Shown piece by piece: positions 52,670 to 61,588 of a stretch of 64,000 nt of DNA; position 1 is the stretch's first letter; every line of letters starts with the position of its first letter. The stretch is taken from assembly GCF_003610355.1 (NCBI RefSeq), contig NZ_RAPY01000007.1:62001-126000 (forward strand), in the 5' to 3' direction. A program made the translations under genes and the position numbers. The notes below the pieces were generated by a model. The model did no database searches and was not told the origin of the DNA. It saw only the letters and a program-made list of their open reading frames with translations. This stretch comes from Sphingobacterium detergens. Lineage in GTDB: Bacteria > Bacteroidota > Bacteroidia > Sphingobacteriales > Sphingobacteriaceae.

Positions 52670-53920
52670 TTACTTCGCGATTTCCTTAATCATTGGTTCG
52701 CCATCCAAGAGCCTTTTATAACGCACCAATGCTTCCACATAATAGTAATCAGCATAGGTCAATGGTACGTCAATCTCCGAATTTAAAGGAAGCGCCCCCA
52801 CACTATGCTGAAGAATATAGCCACCATTTTGGCCATAAGTAGCCAAATAAGGTGCTTGAGATAGATTTTTGATCATTTTCTCCGCTTTTTCAAAGTAAAG
52901 TGCGGATTCGCTGCCTTTGGTGTATTGCGAAAGCTCAAGTAGGGCCGAAGCGTACAACGCAGCAGCGGAGACGTCCCTTAAATCTTTATTTGGGTACATC
53001 TTATCAGATGCAGCGATCTTATCTTTATCAAAATCCCAGTACGGGATCAAATCTGAAGGTAAGTCTGGATTATCAAGAATGTATTTCGCTATCTGCTGTG
53101 CCTGCTTTAAAAACTCCTTTTTCTTTGTTTCACGGTACATCATCGTATAACCATATAAGGCCCAACCCTGTCCCCGTGACCAGGCTGACTCATCAAATGC
53201 ACCTTGATGTGTCTTCTTCGCGCGAACTTTACCTGTATTCTTATCATAGTCGATCACATGGTAAGAACTATAATCTTTCCGAAAATGGTTTTTTAACGTA
53301 GTTTCAGCATGTGTGACTGCAATATCATAGTACTTTTTATCTCCGGTTATTTTAGAGACCTGTGTCAAAAACTCTAAGTTCATCATATTGTCTATAATGA
53401 CGGGATAATCCCAGGACCCGTGATCCCATGAACGGATAGTTTTGGTCTTCGGACTATAACGCGATGCCAATGAATTTGCTCCTGTTGTCAAAACTGGTTC
53501 ATATTGTTGTGTATTCCCAGTCAATCGAAGGGCATTTCCAAAACTACAGAACAACATAAAACCCAAGTCGTGTGTACCCTTATTATTCTTCTCCTTTTCT
53601 AAGTAAGTTAATTTATCCTCCGCTTTCTTTAGTAGATCTGGATCTTTGGTTCCTTCATATAAATAGAATAAAGTCCCAGGATAGAATCCTGAACACCACC
53701 AGCTTGATGACGAGAAAACTTCTTTACCATTTTCAAATGTTTTCGGAAACTTATCCGCCGGTGTTTCCTTATCCAAAACTTTAATCTGCTTGGCAGCTGC
53801 ATCCAGTTGCTGTTGTACAAACTCTTTTGACAGTTTCAATTTCACAGTTTGCCCATGGACCAAAGTACCTGTTCCCAGAGCAGCCCATAAAATCATAAAA
53901 ATTTGCTTTCTAAATCTCAT
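52670..53920 (-). CDS. GH88 unsaturated uronyl hydrolase
   Basis: 416 residues with a signal peptide (1-24). Catalytic Asp118 (THDLGF) and Asp177 (IDNMMN), KDYSSYHVIDYDKNTG and FDESAWSRGQGWALYGYTMMYRET. Closest in wording to the copy at 40914-42188, but with a cleavable signal rather than a lipobox. It follows the GH95-like gene by 57 bp in the second arm of the locus. Confidence 0.9.
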   Translation of the reverse strand: MRFRKQIFMILWAALGTGTLVHGQTVKLKLSKEFVQQQLDAAAKQIKVLDKETPADKFPKTFENGKEVFSSSSWWCSGFYPGTLFYLYEGTKDPDLLKKAEDKLTYLEKEKNNKGTHDLGFMLFCSFGNALRLTGNTQQYEPVLTTGANSLASRYSPKTKTIRSWDHGSWDYPVIIDNMMNLEFLTQVSKITGDKKYYDIAVTHAETTLKNHFRKDYSSYHVIDYDKNTGKVRAKKTHQGAFDESAWSRGQGWALYGYTMMYRETKKKEFLKQAQQIAKYILDNPDLPSDLIPYWDFDKDKIAASDKMYPNKDLRDVSAAALYASALLELSQYTKGSESALYFEKAEKMIKNLSQAPYLATYGQNGGYILQHSVGALPLNSEIDVPLTYADYYYVEALVRYKRLLDGEPMIKEIAK

Positions 53921-53977
53921 TAGTTATATTCCCTTTCTATACGTTGTTTACTTTAATTGTTTTAATCTATATTGCTG

Positions 53978-56122
53978 TTATTTACTTTCACGGATAGCGA
54001 CTATAGCTCCCTTATTGAGTTCTAAACTGATTAAACCATCCTCCTGCTTCGTATACTTACCCTTTCCCTGTATTTTAACGATTGGGTTAAGCATATCGAG
54101 CTTTAGCTTTAATGTTCCACCGTATTGGCTTTTAACTTCAACAGCTACTGTATTCCCATTTTTACGTTGTGCAGAAATCAAATTCCCCCCATCCGCTAAA
54201 AACTGGTTAAAGGAGACATCCTTCCATTTGCTCGGAACAGCTGGGAATACGCGCAATATGCCATTCCAATATTGCAGACATAGTTCCTGTATACTTGCCA
54301 TGGCGGCCAACGGTGTTTCGATCACAGGACCACTTTCCGCATAGAGGGTATTCGCTTTTACATATTTGTTCAATAAAACATCCAACGAAGCTAAAGCCGC
54401 ATCGCCGCGTCCCATCATGGCATACATCGAAGCCGCCCCCGAAAAGGAATAGCCCTGAAGCCATTGTTTTTTACTCTGCCAATGTGCAATAGATTTTTCA
54501 ATCAGCTCCCTGTTTTCCTTTTGATCCCAGTTTACATCATAAAAAGGATAAATCATCATCAGATGCGAATAGTGTCGATGTGACTCGTCATAGGGTACAT
54601 CTTTGGCAATCATAAAACCATCAGTGTTTTGTGGGTATTCAACCAAATGTTCCAGCACATCCTTCCATACGGCATGAAGTGGATCGTTGCCTCCACGTTC
54701 GTCATCTAGTTCCAGTAAAGCCTTTAAGCCCCACGTTAGGATTGATAGGTCGTAGTTTGTATTATAAGCAAATCCTTTTGAATATTCAGGTGAATAGGTT
54801 TTAACAGCGATAGCATATTTCCCATTTTGATCTTTCTCCAGCAAATGCAAATGGTAGTTGACTGCTTCCTTCAAAAGTGGGAATAAACGATCATATACAT
54901 CTCGCGACAGTGTTGCCCGATAATACTGATAGTAGCTGTGCAGTAGCCATACAAGGTTACCAAGCTCTTTATCACCATCAGAGGCTTTTTCAAGGGAGAC
55001 ACCTTTTTGCAATAATACTGGGCTCCATAAATCTGGTGCAGAAGAACGCCCCACAGCTATACTATTGTAGCGATAGGGTTCCGGAACATTAAGGCGCAGA
55101 TTATCCTTATTTTGGTCAATCATTTGAATCAAGGAATTGGCGATATCCAGATGATTTGCTTTAAAAGTCGGTGAATAGGCGAGCTGCATATTTAGATTGA
55201 GCCAATAAGCTGGCCAGGGAGTAGGACTCGTCCACGGCCCTTGTAGATCCATAGCTGGTTTATCCGATCGCGTTGCGCTTGCCAGCTTGTACAATTGCAT
55301 ATCATAGAAACCTTGATAAGTTGAATCAGGCAGTTCAAGTGTAGATGCCTTAAAATAGTTCGTCCACCATTGACGATGTTGTTTCAAACCGGCATTTATT
55401 TCCCGCACGCCAAATTTTAGAAGATACGCTAACGTTTGTTGGGTAAAATCTGTTGATTTTTGATTATAGCCAACGGTGACCACATAGGTATCCGTGTCTT
55501 TCGTTGATCGCAGCAGATAGGCAGTCGTATACCCCCCACCCGCTGTTAATGCTTGTTCATAGTATTTTATATGACCTTCTTGTCCATTCTTTCCAGCAGG
55601 ATTAGCTAGATATCTTTTCGGTTTTTGGGTATAGGAAAATTTCATGCGTGGACTGATTGCCGAATCGGCTACCCAATTGAGCGTATACTTCCCCTTAAAC
55701 TCTTTTTTTAACACCTCCAATAAGATAATATTATCATTGGAAAGTGTTGTCGTCTTCACTTTGATCTGTCCCTGATCTGTCGAGACAGTTGCCACGGCAT
55801 AAGCCTCCTTTAGATGGATATCACCCCTGCTTTGGACGATTGCACTCCCCAGGTCCAGATCAAAGTGCCCCAATGAAAGACGGGCTTTATCGAACAACTT
55901 ATCCTCCGAGTTTGCACGGTGATCATATACATCCGTTCGGCCGATGTCAATACGCACAGATTTTTTACCCGATAGGTAAGTCATCGTTCCCAATAGACCA
56001 TTCCCTGTAAACACACCCTCATATATCGTATTTCCGAGTGGCGCAACTTTAAATTGCCCAAATCCCATTACGGGTAGGATTGTCGCAAAAATAATTATGA
56101 ATAGTGTTTTTGGTTTCATCAT
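53978..56122 (-). CDS. GH95-like (alpha/alpha)6-barrel glycoside hydrolase
   Basis: 714 residues with a signal peptide (about 1-22). An N-terminal beta-sandwich (about 25-270: GNGLLGTMTYLSGKKSVRIDIGRTDVYDHRA) precedes a helical barrel. GH95-like patches: PWPAYWLNLNMQLAYSP, DESHRHYSHLMMIYPF (compare HRH-SHL-x-YP of GH95), GYSFSGAASMYAMMGRGDAAL, and GILRVFPAVPSKWKDVSF. GH95 enzymes cleave alpha-L-fucose or alpha-L-galactose; overall similarity looks distant, so another linkage is quite possible. First gene of the second arm. Confidence 0.72.
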   Translation of the reverse strand: MMKPKTLFIIIFATILPVMGFGQFKVAPLGNTIYEGVFTGNGLLGTMTYLSGKKSVRIDIGRTDVYDHRANSEDKLFDKARLSLGHFDLDLGSAIVQSRGDIHLKEAYAVATVSTDQGQIKVKTTTLSNDNIILLEVLKKEFKGKYTLNWVADSAISPRMKFSYTQKPKRYLANPAGKNGQEGHIKYYEQALTAGGGYTTAYLLRSTKDTDTYVVTVGYNQKSTDFTQQTLAYLLKFGVREINAGLKQHRQWWTNYFKASTLELPDSTYQGFYDMQLYKLASATRSDKPAMDLQGPWTSPTPWPAYWLNLNMQLAYSPTFKANHLDIANSLIQMIDQNKDNLRLNVPEPYRYNSIAVGRSSAPDLWSPVLLQKGVSLEKASDGDKELGNLVWLLHSYYQYYRATLSRDVYDRLFPLLKEAVNYHLHLLEKDQNGKYAIAVKTYSPEYSKGFAYNTNYDLSILTWGLKALLELDDERGGNDPLHAVWKDVLEHLVEYPQNTDGFMIAKDVPYDESHRHYSHLMMIYPFYDVNWDQKENRELIEKSIAHWQSKKQWLQGYSFSGAASMYAMMGRGDAALASLDVLLNKYVKANTLYAESGPVIETPLAAMASIQELCLQYWNGILRVFPAVPSKWKDVSFNQFLADGGNLISAQRKNGNTVAVEVKSQYGGTLKLKLDMLNPIVKIQGKGKYTKQEDGLISLELNKGAIVAIRESK

Positions 56123-56661
56123 ATCGGTTTCCTTCTTTTGAAGGCTCCATAAAGATGCTTGATTCTCTAAGTATAATCAAGCTTGTTTTACGAAAACGAT
56201 TGAGTGGTTTCACGATTTTCTGGTATCCTGCCACCTGCTTTTTTGTGAGTACCCTCTGGATGAATACAAATTAAGGCGGACTATTCAGGTATCAATAGGA
56301 CCAATAAATCGTTCTGCCCTTTCAAAATGCCCACATACTGAAGGTCTATATCACGAGGTGGATTAGATTGTGTCTGGAAAATTTTTGCCTTTTAGTAAGA
56401 AATTCTGGCGGTGCAACCCATGTAACAATTCTGTAACTAAATATTAGCTTTGGACAATAGAATCGATCCTTATATACGAAAGAAATGAATTTAGAGCTAT
56501 TCTTTTATTATTTTTTCATAAAACAAGAAGAAACAATAATAAAATTTTAGTTATCAGTTTATATTTATCAGTTTTTTATCTATTTTTAGGTTCAATATCC
56601 AATTGCAGTTAATTTTAACAGCCTAAAATGGATCAATTATAAAACAACTAATCCAACCAAC
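56123..56661. other. 539 bp divergent intergenic region
   Basis: Between the GH95-like gene and the Gfo/Idh/MocA gene. Contains an inverted repeat GCTTGATT/AATCAAGC (56157-56182), a TAGCTTTG box (56445-56452) on the plus strand without good -33, and long AT-rich sequence. No gene seen. Confidence 0.55.
56157..56182. promoter_or_regulatory. inverted repeat before the GH95-like gene
   Basis: Perfect 8 bp arms GCTTGATT and AATCAAGC separated by 10 bases, 35 bp upstream of the start at 56122; candidate operator or leader hairpin. Confidence 0.35.
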
Positions 56662-57930
56662 ATGAAAGAACAGAATTCATCAAGGCGTGATTTCATTAAA
56701 AAATCAGTGGTAGGTGCTGCAGCATTTTCTATTGTACCACGCTTTGTACTTGGAGGCCAAGGCTATCTTGCTCCGAGTGATCATCTAACCAAAGGAGTAA
56801 TTGGCGTCGGAAATATGGGCCGTGGGCACTTCGGCTATGCCGGAACAAAAACAGTTGCCATTTGTGACGTTGACAAAAGCCATCTTGCAGCTGCACAAAG
56901 TGACTTGGGTGGCGGCATAAAAGAATACCACGATTTTAGAGAATTAATCAAATCTCCAGAAGTAGATATTGTCCACATTGCAACTCCGCCGCACTGGCAT
57001 GGTCTTATGTCTATAGAGGCTGCTAAAGCTGGAAAAGATATCTGGTGTGAAAAGCCAATGACGCGTACGATTGGTGAAGGTAAGAAAGTGAAAGAAGCCA
57101 TTGCACAACACGGAAATATGTTCCGTTTGAACACCTGGTTTCGCTTCAAAGATGATTTTTATGGAATGAATGTACCTGTTAGTAAAATCAAAAAACTAGT
57201 AGATACAGGCATGTTGGGTTGGCCATTAAAAGTAACGATAAGTAAGCATACAGGGTTTGACTGGAAATTCTACTGGGTAGGAAAAGAAAACCTACCAGAA
57301 GAACAAGTGCCTGCCGAACTAGACTACGAATTTTGGTTGGGTCCAGCACCATATAAACCTTACAATAAACATCGCGTACACACCACTTTTAGAGGATATT
57401 GGGATTATGATGGTGGTGGATTAGGTGATATGGGCCAACATTATATGGATCCAGTGCAATATTTCTTGGGTAAAGACAATGAAAGCCCTGTGAGTGTAGA
57501 TGTGGATGCACCACAACAACACCCAGATGCCGTTGGTACCTGGAGACGCATTACGTTCACTTATGCTGATGGCTGTCAGATCATTTTAGATGGTGAGGCC
57601 AAAGATGAAAAAGCGGCTTATATTGAAGGGCCTAAAGGTAAATTATATAAAGGATTTGCGTCCGATATTCCTGATCTGGAAAGAAAACTGGCGCAATACC
57701 CTGAGCCTGCACCACAAATCACCGACTTTTTGGAATCTGTCCGGACACGCGAAAAATTCGCGCTCAATGAAATAAATGGACACCGCTCCTGTACATTGGT
57801 TAATATGGGATTAGCAGCACTGCGCCTCAACCGCTCATTAAAATACGATTCTCAAAATGAGCAATTTATTGATGATGACGCTGCAAATCGTTTAATTCAC
57901 CAACCAATGAGAGGTCCTTGGTCTATCTAA
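56662..57930 (+). CDS. Tat-exported Gfo/Idh/MocA oxidoreductase
   Basis: 422 residues. A twin-arginine leader (SSRRDFIKKSVVGAAAFSIVP, about 6-27) sends the folded protein with bound cofactor to the periplasm, as for glucose-fructose oxidoreductase. The Rossmann motif is GVIGVGNMGRG (45-55) and CEKPMTR (129-135) holds the family Lys. The C-terminal substrate domain has GGGLGDMGQHYMDPVQYFLG with the catalytic-region His. Likely oxidises a sugar hydroxyl, plausibly at C3; the DUF1080 gene 105 bp downstream would act next (inference). Confidence 0.88.
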   Translation: MKEQNSSRRDFIKKSVVGAAAFSIVPRFVLGGQGYLAPSDHLTKGVIGVGNMGRGHFGYAGTKTVAICDVDKSHLAAAQSDLGGGIKEYHDFRELIKSPEVDIVHIATPPHWHGLMSIEAAKAGKDIWCEKPMTRTIGEGKKVKEAIAQHGNMFRLNTWFRFKDDFYGMNVPVSKIKKLVDTGMLGWPLKVTISKHTGFDWKFYWVGKENLPEEQVPAELDYEFWLGPAPYKPYNKHRVHTTFRGYWDYDGGGLGDMGQHYMDPVQYFLGKDNESPVSVDVDAPQQHPDAVGTWRRITFTYADGCQIILDGEAKDEKAAYIEGPKGKLYKGFASDIPDLERKLAQYPEPAPQITDFLESVRTREKFALNEINGHRSCTLVNMGLAALRLNRSLKYDSQNEQFIDDDAANRLIHQPMRGPWSI

Positions 57931-58035
57931 CAATTATAATCCGATGAAATATCATGAACAAAAAAAGACATCAGAACACCGGATGGATAGTAGTAATCAT
58001 GGTAGATTCATGCCGATAAAAGATAAATAATCTCA

Positions 58036-61000
58036 ATGAAAAAGATATTTAATTCGCTGGCTGTATTGCTTCTCATCTCGAGTGCCTCATATGCCCAGCA
58101 ACCGCAAAATAGAACCACAGCTACCAAAATAGCTGATGTGCTGGCTCAGCAGCCCGCAGAGGAAAAAGAAAAGTTCCTGCTCGCCATGCACGAGCTGGAA
58201 GGATTTACTTCCGATGACATCGTTGCTTTTCTTAAAGGTCTAAAAGCGCCAGGAAGTAATAATGCTCCAATTGAATTCGCTGCCAACAGCTATTCTTTTT
58301 ATGTCAATCAGACTGGAAAAGAACAGCAAAAAAAAGTATATGTTGAAGGTTTAGCAAAATCCATTGCACAACTGAGCGAACCTACAAATCAAGTTTTCGC
58401 CTTACGTTTGCTCCGCCAGTGCGCAGATAACTCCGCAATCTCAGCTGTGGCAAATTGTTTAACGAACGATAATCTAGCTGATGCTGCTGCAAGAACTTTG
58501 GTCTCTATCCGTACCAACGAGTCAGCTGCAGCATTGGAAAAAGCATTAGCAGCTTCTACAACCGAAAAAACTGCAATCGCTATTGTTACAGCGCTAGGTG
58601 ATTTAAAGGTTGCAAATGCTGAAAACGCTATTTTGGATTTCACCAAAAAATATAACTCTGATGCTTTCCAACGCACCGCTTTGATCGCATTAAGTAAAAT
58701 TGGTGGTACAGCTTCCGCTTCGTTATTCCAAAATAAATTGAACGATGCGGCATACAGTTACGATAAATTTGATGCTGTCGGACTAGGTATTGACTATGCA
58801 CAATCGTTGATCGACAATAAGCATGATCAAGATGCCATCAAATTCCTGAACAAATTCTTCCAGGAATCACAGAAAGCGAAATCCATCAACGGACAATTTG
58901 CTTCATTGAAATTACTGGCTGCCATCAATCCAGGTAAGCAACAAAAAAATCTACTGTCTGCTGTAAAGAGTGATAATGGTGCATACCGTAACCTTGCGTT
59001 GCAATTGCTCGGTAAATATGGTAAAGGTAGTGATGCGAAAAGCCTGTTGGCTCTAGCGAGTAAGGGTACACCAGAGGTACAGGAAAGTGTCCTAAACTAT
59101 CTCGCACACAACGGATCTGCGAGCAGTTTAAACGCAATCCAGGCCTTAGTCGGCAAAACGACTTCGCCAGTGACAAAATTGGCAGGATTAAGCGCGATCA
59201 ACACACTTTCACAAGGAAAAGAGACCAATACCCTAATACAGGCCTTTGATGCGGATCAAGAATTTAACAATTCTGTTAAGGCGCTTATCCTATCCTCAAA
59301 GGATGCTAATGTGATCAATGATGTCAATACTGCACTCGCTTCTGTTGATGACAGCAAAAAAGTTCAGTTATTGGATATATTGAGTAAACGCTCCAATAAT
59401 GCGTCTTCAAAAGCTGTTCTAGCGATTAAAACAACAAATCCAACAGTAGAGGAAGCAATAAATAAAGCTTTACCTAATGTCGCTCAGGAATCTGATCTTG
59501 AAGAACTTTTCAATAGGTTGAACAATACCACTGATCCGAAATCGGCAACTTTATTGCAAAAAGCAGTTGTCAATGTTGTTCAATCAAGCCCTAATGCAAA
59601 AGGATTAACAGGAAAATTAGCTGCAAATATTTCAAAATCAGCCGCTCCTAGCGCTGCAAAATACTTCCCTATTTTTGCTGGACTTGGTGACGATCAATCG
59701 TTGCAAGCAGTCGGCAATTACGTAAATAATAATAATCCGGAATTAAGGACTGCAGCCATTACATCGCTGTCAAGTTGGTCATCCGCTAATGCACTTCCTA
59801 AACTAGTATCCTTATCAAGAACAGAAAAAGATGACAACCTATTCAATACGGTTTACAGAGGATTAATCAAGTCTATTTCATCTTCGGCTAATACGGCTGA
59901 TCAAAAAACACTTTTATTGCGTGACGCATTTAGTGTTGCAAAGACTGTAGAACAGAAGAAGGCTGCACTTTCAGCTCTTCAACCAACAGGTACTTATCAA
60001 GCTTTTATTTTTGCTGCAGATAAAATGGCTGACTCCCAGCTAGGAGAAGCCGCTGCGAATACAGCCATGAATATTGCCATGGACAATAAATACTATGGTA
60101 GCAAAGTCAGAGAAGTTCTAGAACAGGTAATTGGCAAACTATCCGGTAGCGAGAGTGGTTACCTGAAAGAGGCGGTTGTTCGCTACATTTCTGAAATGCC
60201 AGTAAAAGAAGGGTATGTATCACTTTTCAATGGTAAGGACCTTAGCGGTTGGAAAGGATTAGTCGCCGATCCAATCAAACGAGGTAAAATGAACGCCAAA
60301 ACGCTGGCAACCGAGCAAGCGAAAGCAGACGAGATCATGCGCAAGGGTTGGTCAGCCTCGAATGGAGAGATTGTTTTTAGTGGAAAAGGAGATAACCTAG
60401 CTACCATAAAACAATATGGAGATTTTGAGATGCTTGTAGACTGGAAATTGGAGAACTATGGTGGTATAGAGGGTGATGCTGGTATCTACTTGAGAGGCAC
60501 TCCACAAGTACAAATTTGGGATATCGCCAATACAAGAGTGGGCGCTCAAGTAGGCTCAGGTGGATTGTACAACAACCAAAAAAATGAAAGCAAACCACTC
60601 AAGGTTGCTGACAATGCTACTGGTGAATGGAATACCTTCAAAATCAAAATGGTCGACGATAGAGTCACCGTTTGGTTAAATGGTCAATTGGTCACCGATA
60701 ATATTCCACTTGAAAATTATTGGGACAGAAATCAATCCATTTTCCCTACAGAACAGATCGAACTCCAAGCTCATGGGTCAGTTGTTTACTACAGAGATCT
60801 TTTCATCAAGGAATTCCCTAGAAAGCAGATCTTCAAAATAAGCGACCAAGAGAAAAAAGATGGTTTTGAGGTGCTATTTGACGGAACAAATCTGGACAAA
60901 TGGACTGAAAACAAAGCTTACATCATTAATGATGAAGGTTATATCTGGGTATACCCTAATGCTAAATTTGGTGGAAACTTGTATACAAAAGAAGAGTACT

Positions 61001-61437
61001 CAGATTTTATCTATCGCTTTGACTTCAAATTGACACCAGGAGCTAACAATGGTGTCGGGATACGTGCCCCATTAGAAGGTGATGCGGCTTATGAAGCCAT
61101 GGAAATCCAAGTTCTCGATAACGATGCCGATGTCTATAAAGATTTAAAACCTTATCAATATCATGGCTCTATCTACGGTGTGGTAACAGCTAAAAGAGGT
61201 TACTTAAAACCATTGGGTGAGTGGAACTCCGAAGAAATCTATGTAAAAGGCAACCGTGTTAAGGTAACCTTGAATGGCACTGTCATCGTTGACGCTGATA
61301 TTGCTGAAGCCAGTAAAAATGGCACGTTGGATGGTAAAGAGCATCCAGGTTTAAAACGTACAAGTGGCCACCTTGGTTTCTTGGGACATGGAACTGAAGT
61401 ATTCTTCAAAGACATTCGAGTAAAAAAGCTCAAATAG
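58036..61437 (+). CDS. HEAT-repeat protein with two DUF1080 domains
   Basis: 1133 residues with a signal peptide (1-20). Residues about 30-720 form a long array of HEAT-like helical repeats (e.g. SAAALEKALAASTTEKTAIAIVTALGDLKVANAE). Two DUF1080 (3-keto-disaccharide hydrolase-type jelly-roll) domains follow: about 726-920 (SLFNGKDLSGW, GDAGIYLRGTPQVQIWD, YYRDLFIKEF) and 942-1133 (VLFDGTNLDKW, NNGVGIRAPLEGDAAYEAMEIQVLD, FFKDIRVKKLK). DUF1080 proteins hydrolyse 3-keto-glycosides; both domains keep the central G-x-R acid pattern. A fusion of this size may form a periplasmic scaffold-enzyme. Confidence 0.85.
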   Translation: MKKIFNSLAVLLLISSASYAQQPQNRTTATKIADVLAQQPAEEKEKFLLAMHELEGFTSDDIVAFLKGLKAPGSNNAPIEFAANSYSFYVNQTGKEQQKKVYVEGLAKSIAQLSEPTNQVFALRLLRQCADNSAISAVANCLTNDNLADAAARTLVSIRTNESAAALEKALAASTTEKTAIAIVTALGDLKVANAENAILDFTKKYNSDAFQRTALIALSKIGGTASASLFQNKLNDAAYSYDKFDAVGLGIDYAQSLIDNKHDQDAIKFLNKFFQESQKAKSINGQFASLKLLAAINPGKQQKNLLSAVKSDNGAYRNLALQLLGKYGKGSDAKSLLALASKGTPEVQESVLNYLAHNGSASSLNAIQALVGKTTSPVTKLAGLSAINTLSQGKETNTLIQAFDADQEFNNSVKALILSSKDANVINDVNTALASVDDSKKVQLLDILSKRSNNASSKAVLAIKTTNPTVEEAINKALPNVAQESDLEELFNRLNNTTDPKSATLLQKAVVNVVQSSPNAKGLTGKLAANISKSAAPSAAKYFPIFAGLGDDQSLQAVGNYVNNNNPELRTAAITSLSSWSSANALPKLVSLSRTEKDDNLFNTVYRGLIKSISSSANTADQKTLLLRDAFSVAKTVEQKKAALSALQPTGTYQAFIFAADKMADSQLGEAAANTAMNIAMDNKYYGSKVREVLEQVIGKLSGSESGYLKEAVVRYISEMPVKEGYVSLFNGKDLSGWKGLVADPIKRGKMNAKTLATEQAKADEIMRKGWSASNGEIVFSGKGDNLATIKQYGDFEMLVDWKLENYGGIEGDAGIYLRGTPQVQIWDIANTRVGAQVGSGGLYNNQKNESKPLKVADNATGEWNTFKIKMVDDRVTVWLNGQLVTDNIPLENYWDRNQSIFPTEQIELQAHGSVVYYRDLFIKEFPRKQIFKISDQEKKDGFEVLFDGTNLDKWTENKAYIINDEGYIWVYPNAKFGGNLYTKEEYSDFIYRFDFKLTPGANNGVGIRAPLEGDAAYEAMEIQVLDNDADVYKDLKPYQYHGSIYGVVTAKRGYLKPLGEWNSEEIYVKGNRVKVTLNGTVIVDADIAEASKNGTLDGKEHPGLKRTSGHLGFLGHGTEVFFKDIRVKKLK

Positions 61438-61455
61438 TTTTACGAAGTGTAAAAT

Positions 61456-61487
61456 AAAGGGGATAAGGGATCTTATCCCCTTTTTTC
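61456..61487 (+). terminator. intrinsic terminator after the DUF1080 gene
   Basis: Perfect 12 bp arms AAAGGGGATAAG (61456-61467) and CTTATCCCCTTT (61472-61483) with four-base loop and six T, 19 bp past the stop. Confidence 0.9.
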
Positions 61488-61588
61488 TAAACAACCGGCT
61501 TGTTTGACAAGTGAGAAAAATAACCGAATGATTCCAAAACTTTTATTAAATTAAGGTTCTAGGATTCTAATTCAAAATATGATGTTTT

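Noticed and set aside
54207..54464. 85-residue minus-strand ORF inside the GH95-like gene
   Set aside because: Out-of-frame shadow of the longer gene, with no family features.
56445..56452. TAGCTTTG box as promoter of the Gfo/Idh/MocA gene
   Set aside because: No TTG at the right distance and about 210 bp from the start; not strong enough to list as a promoter.
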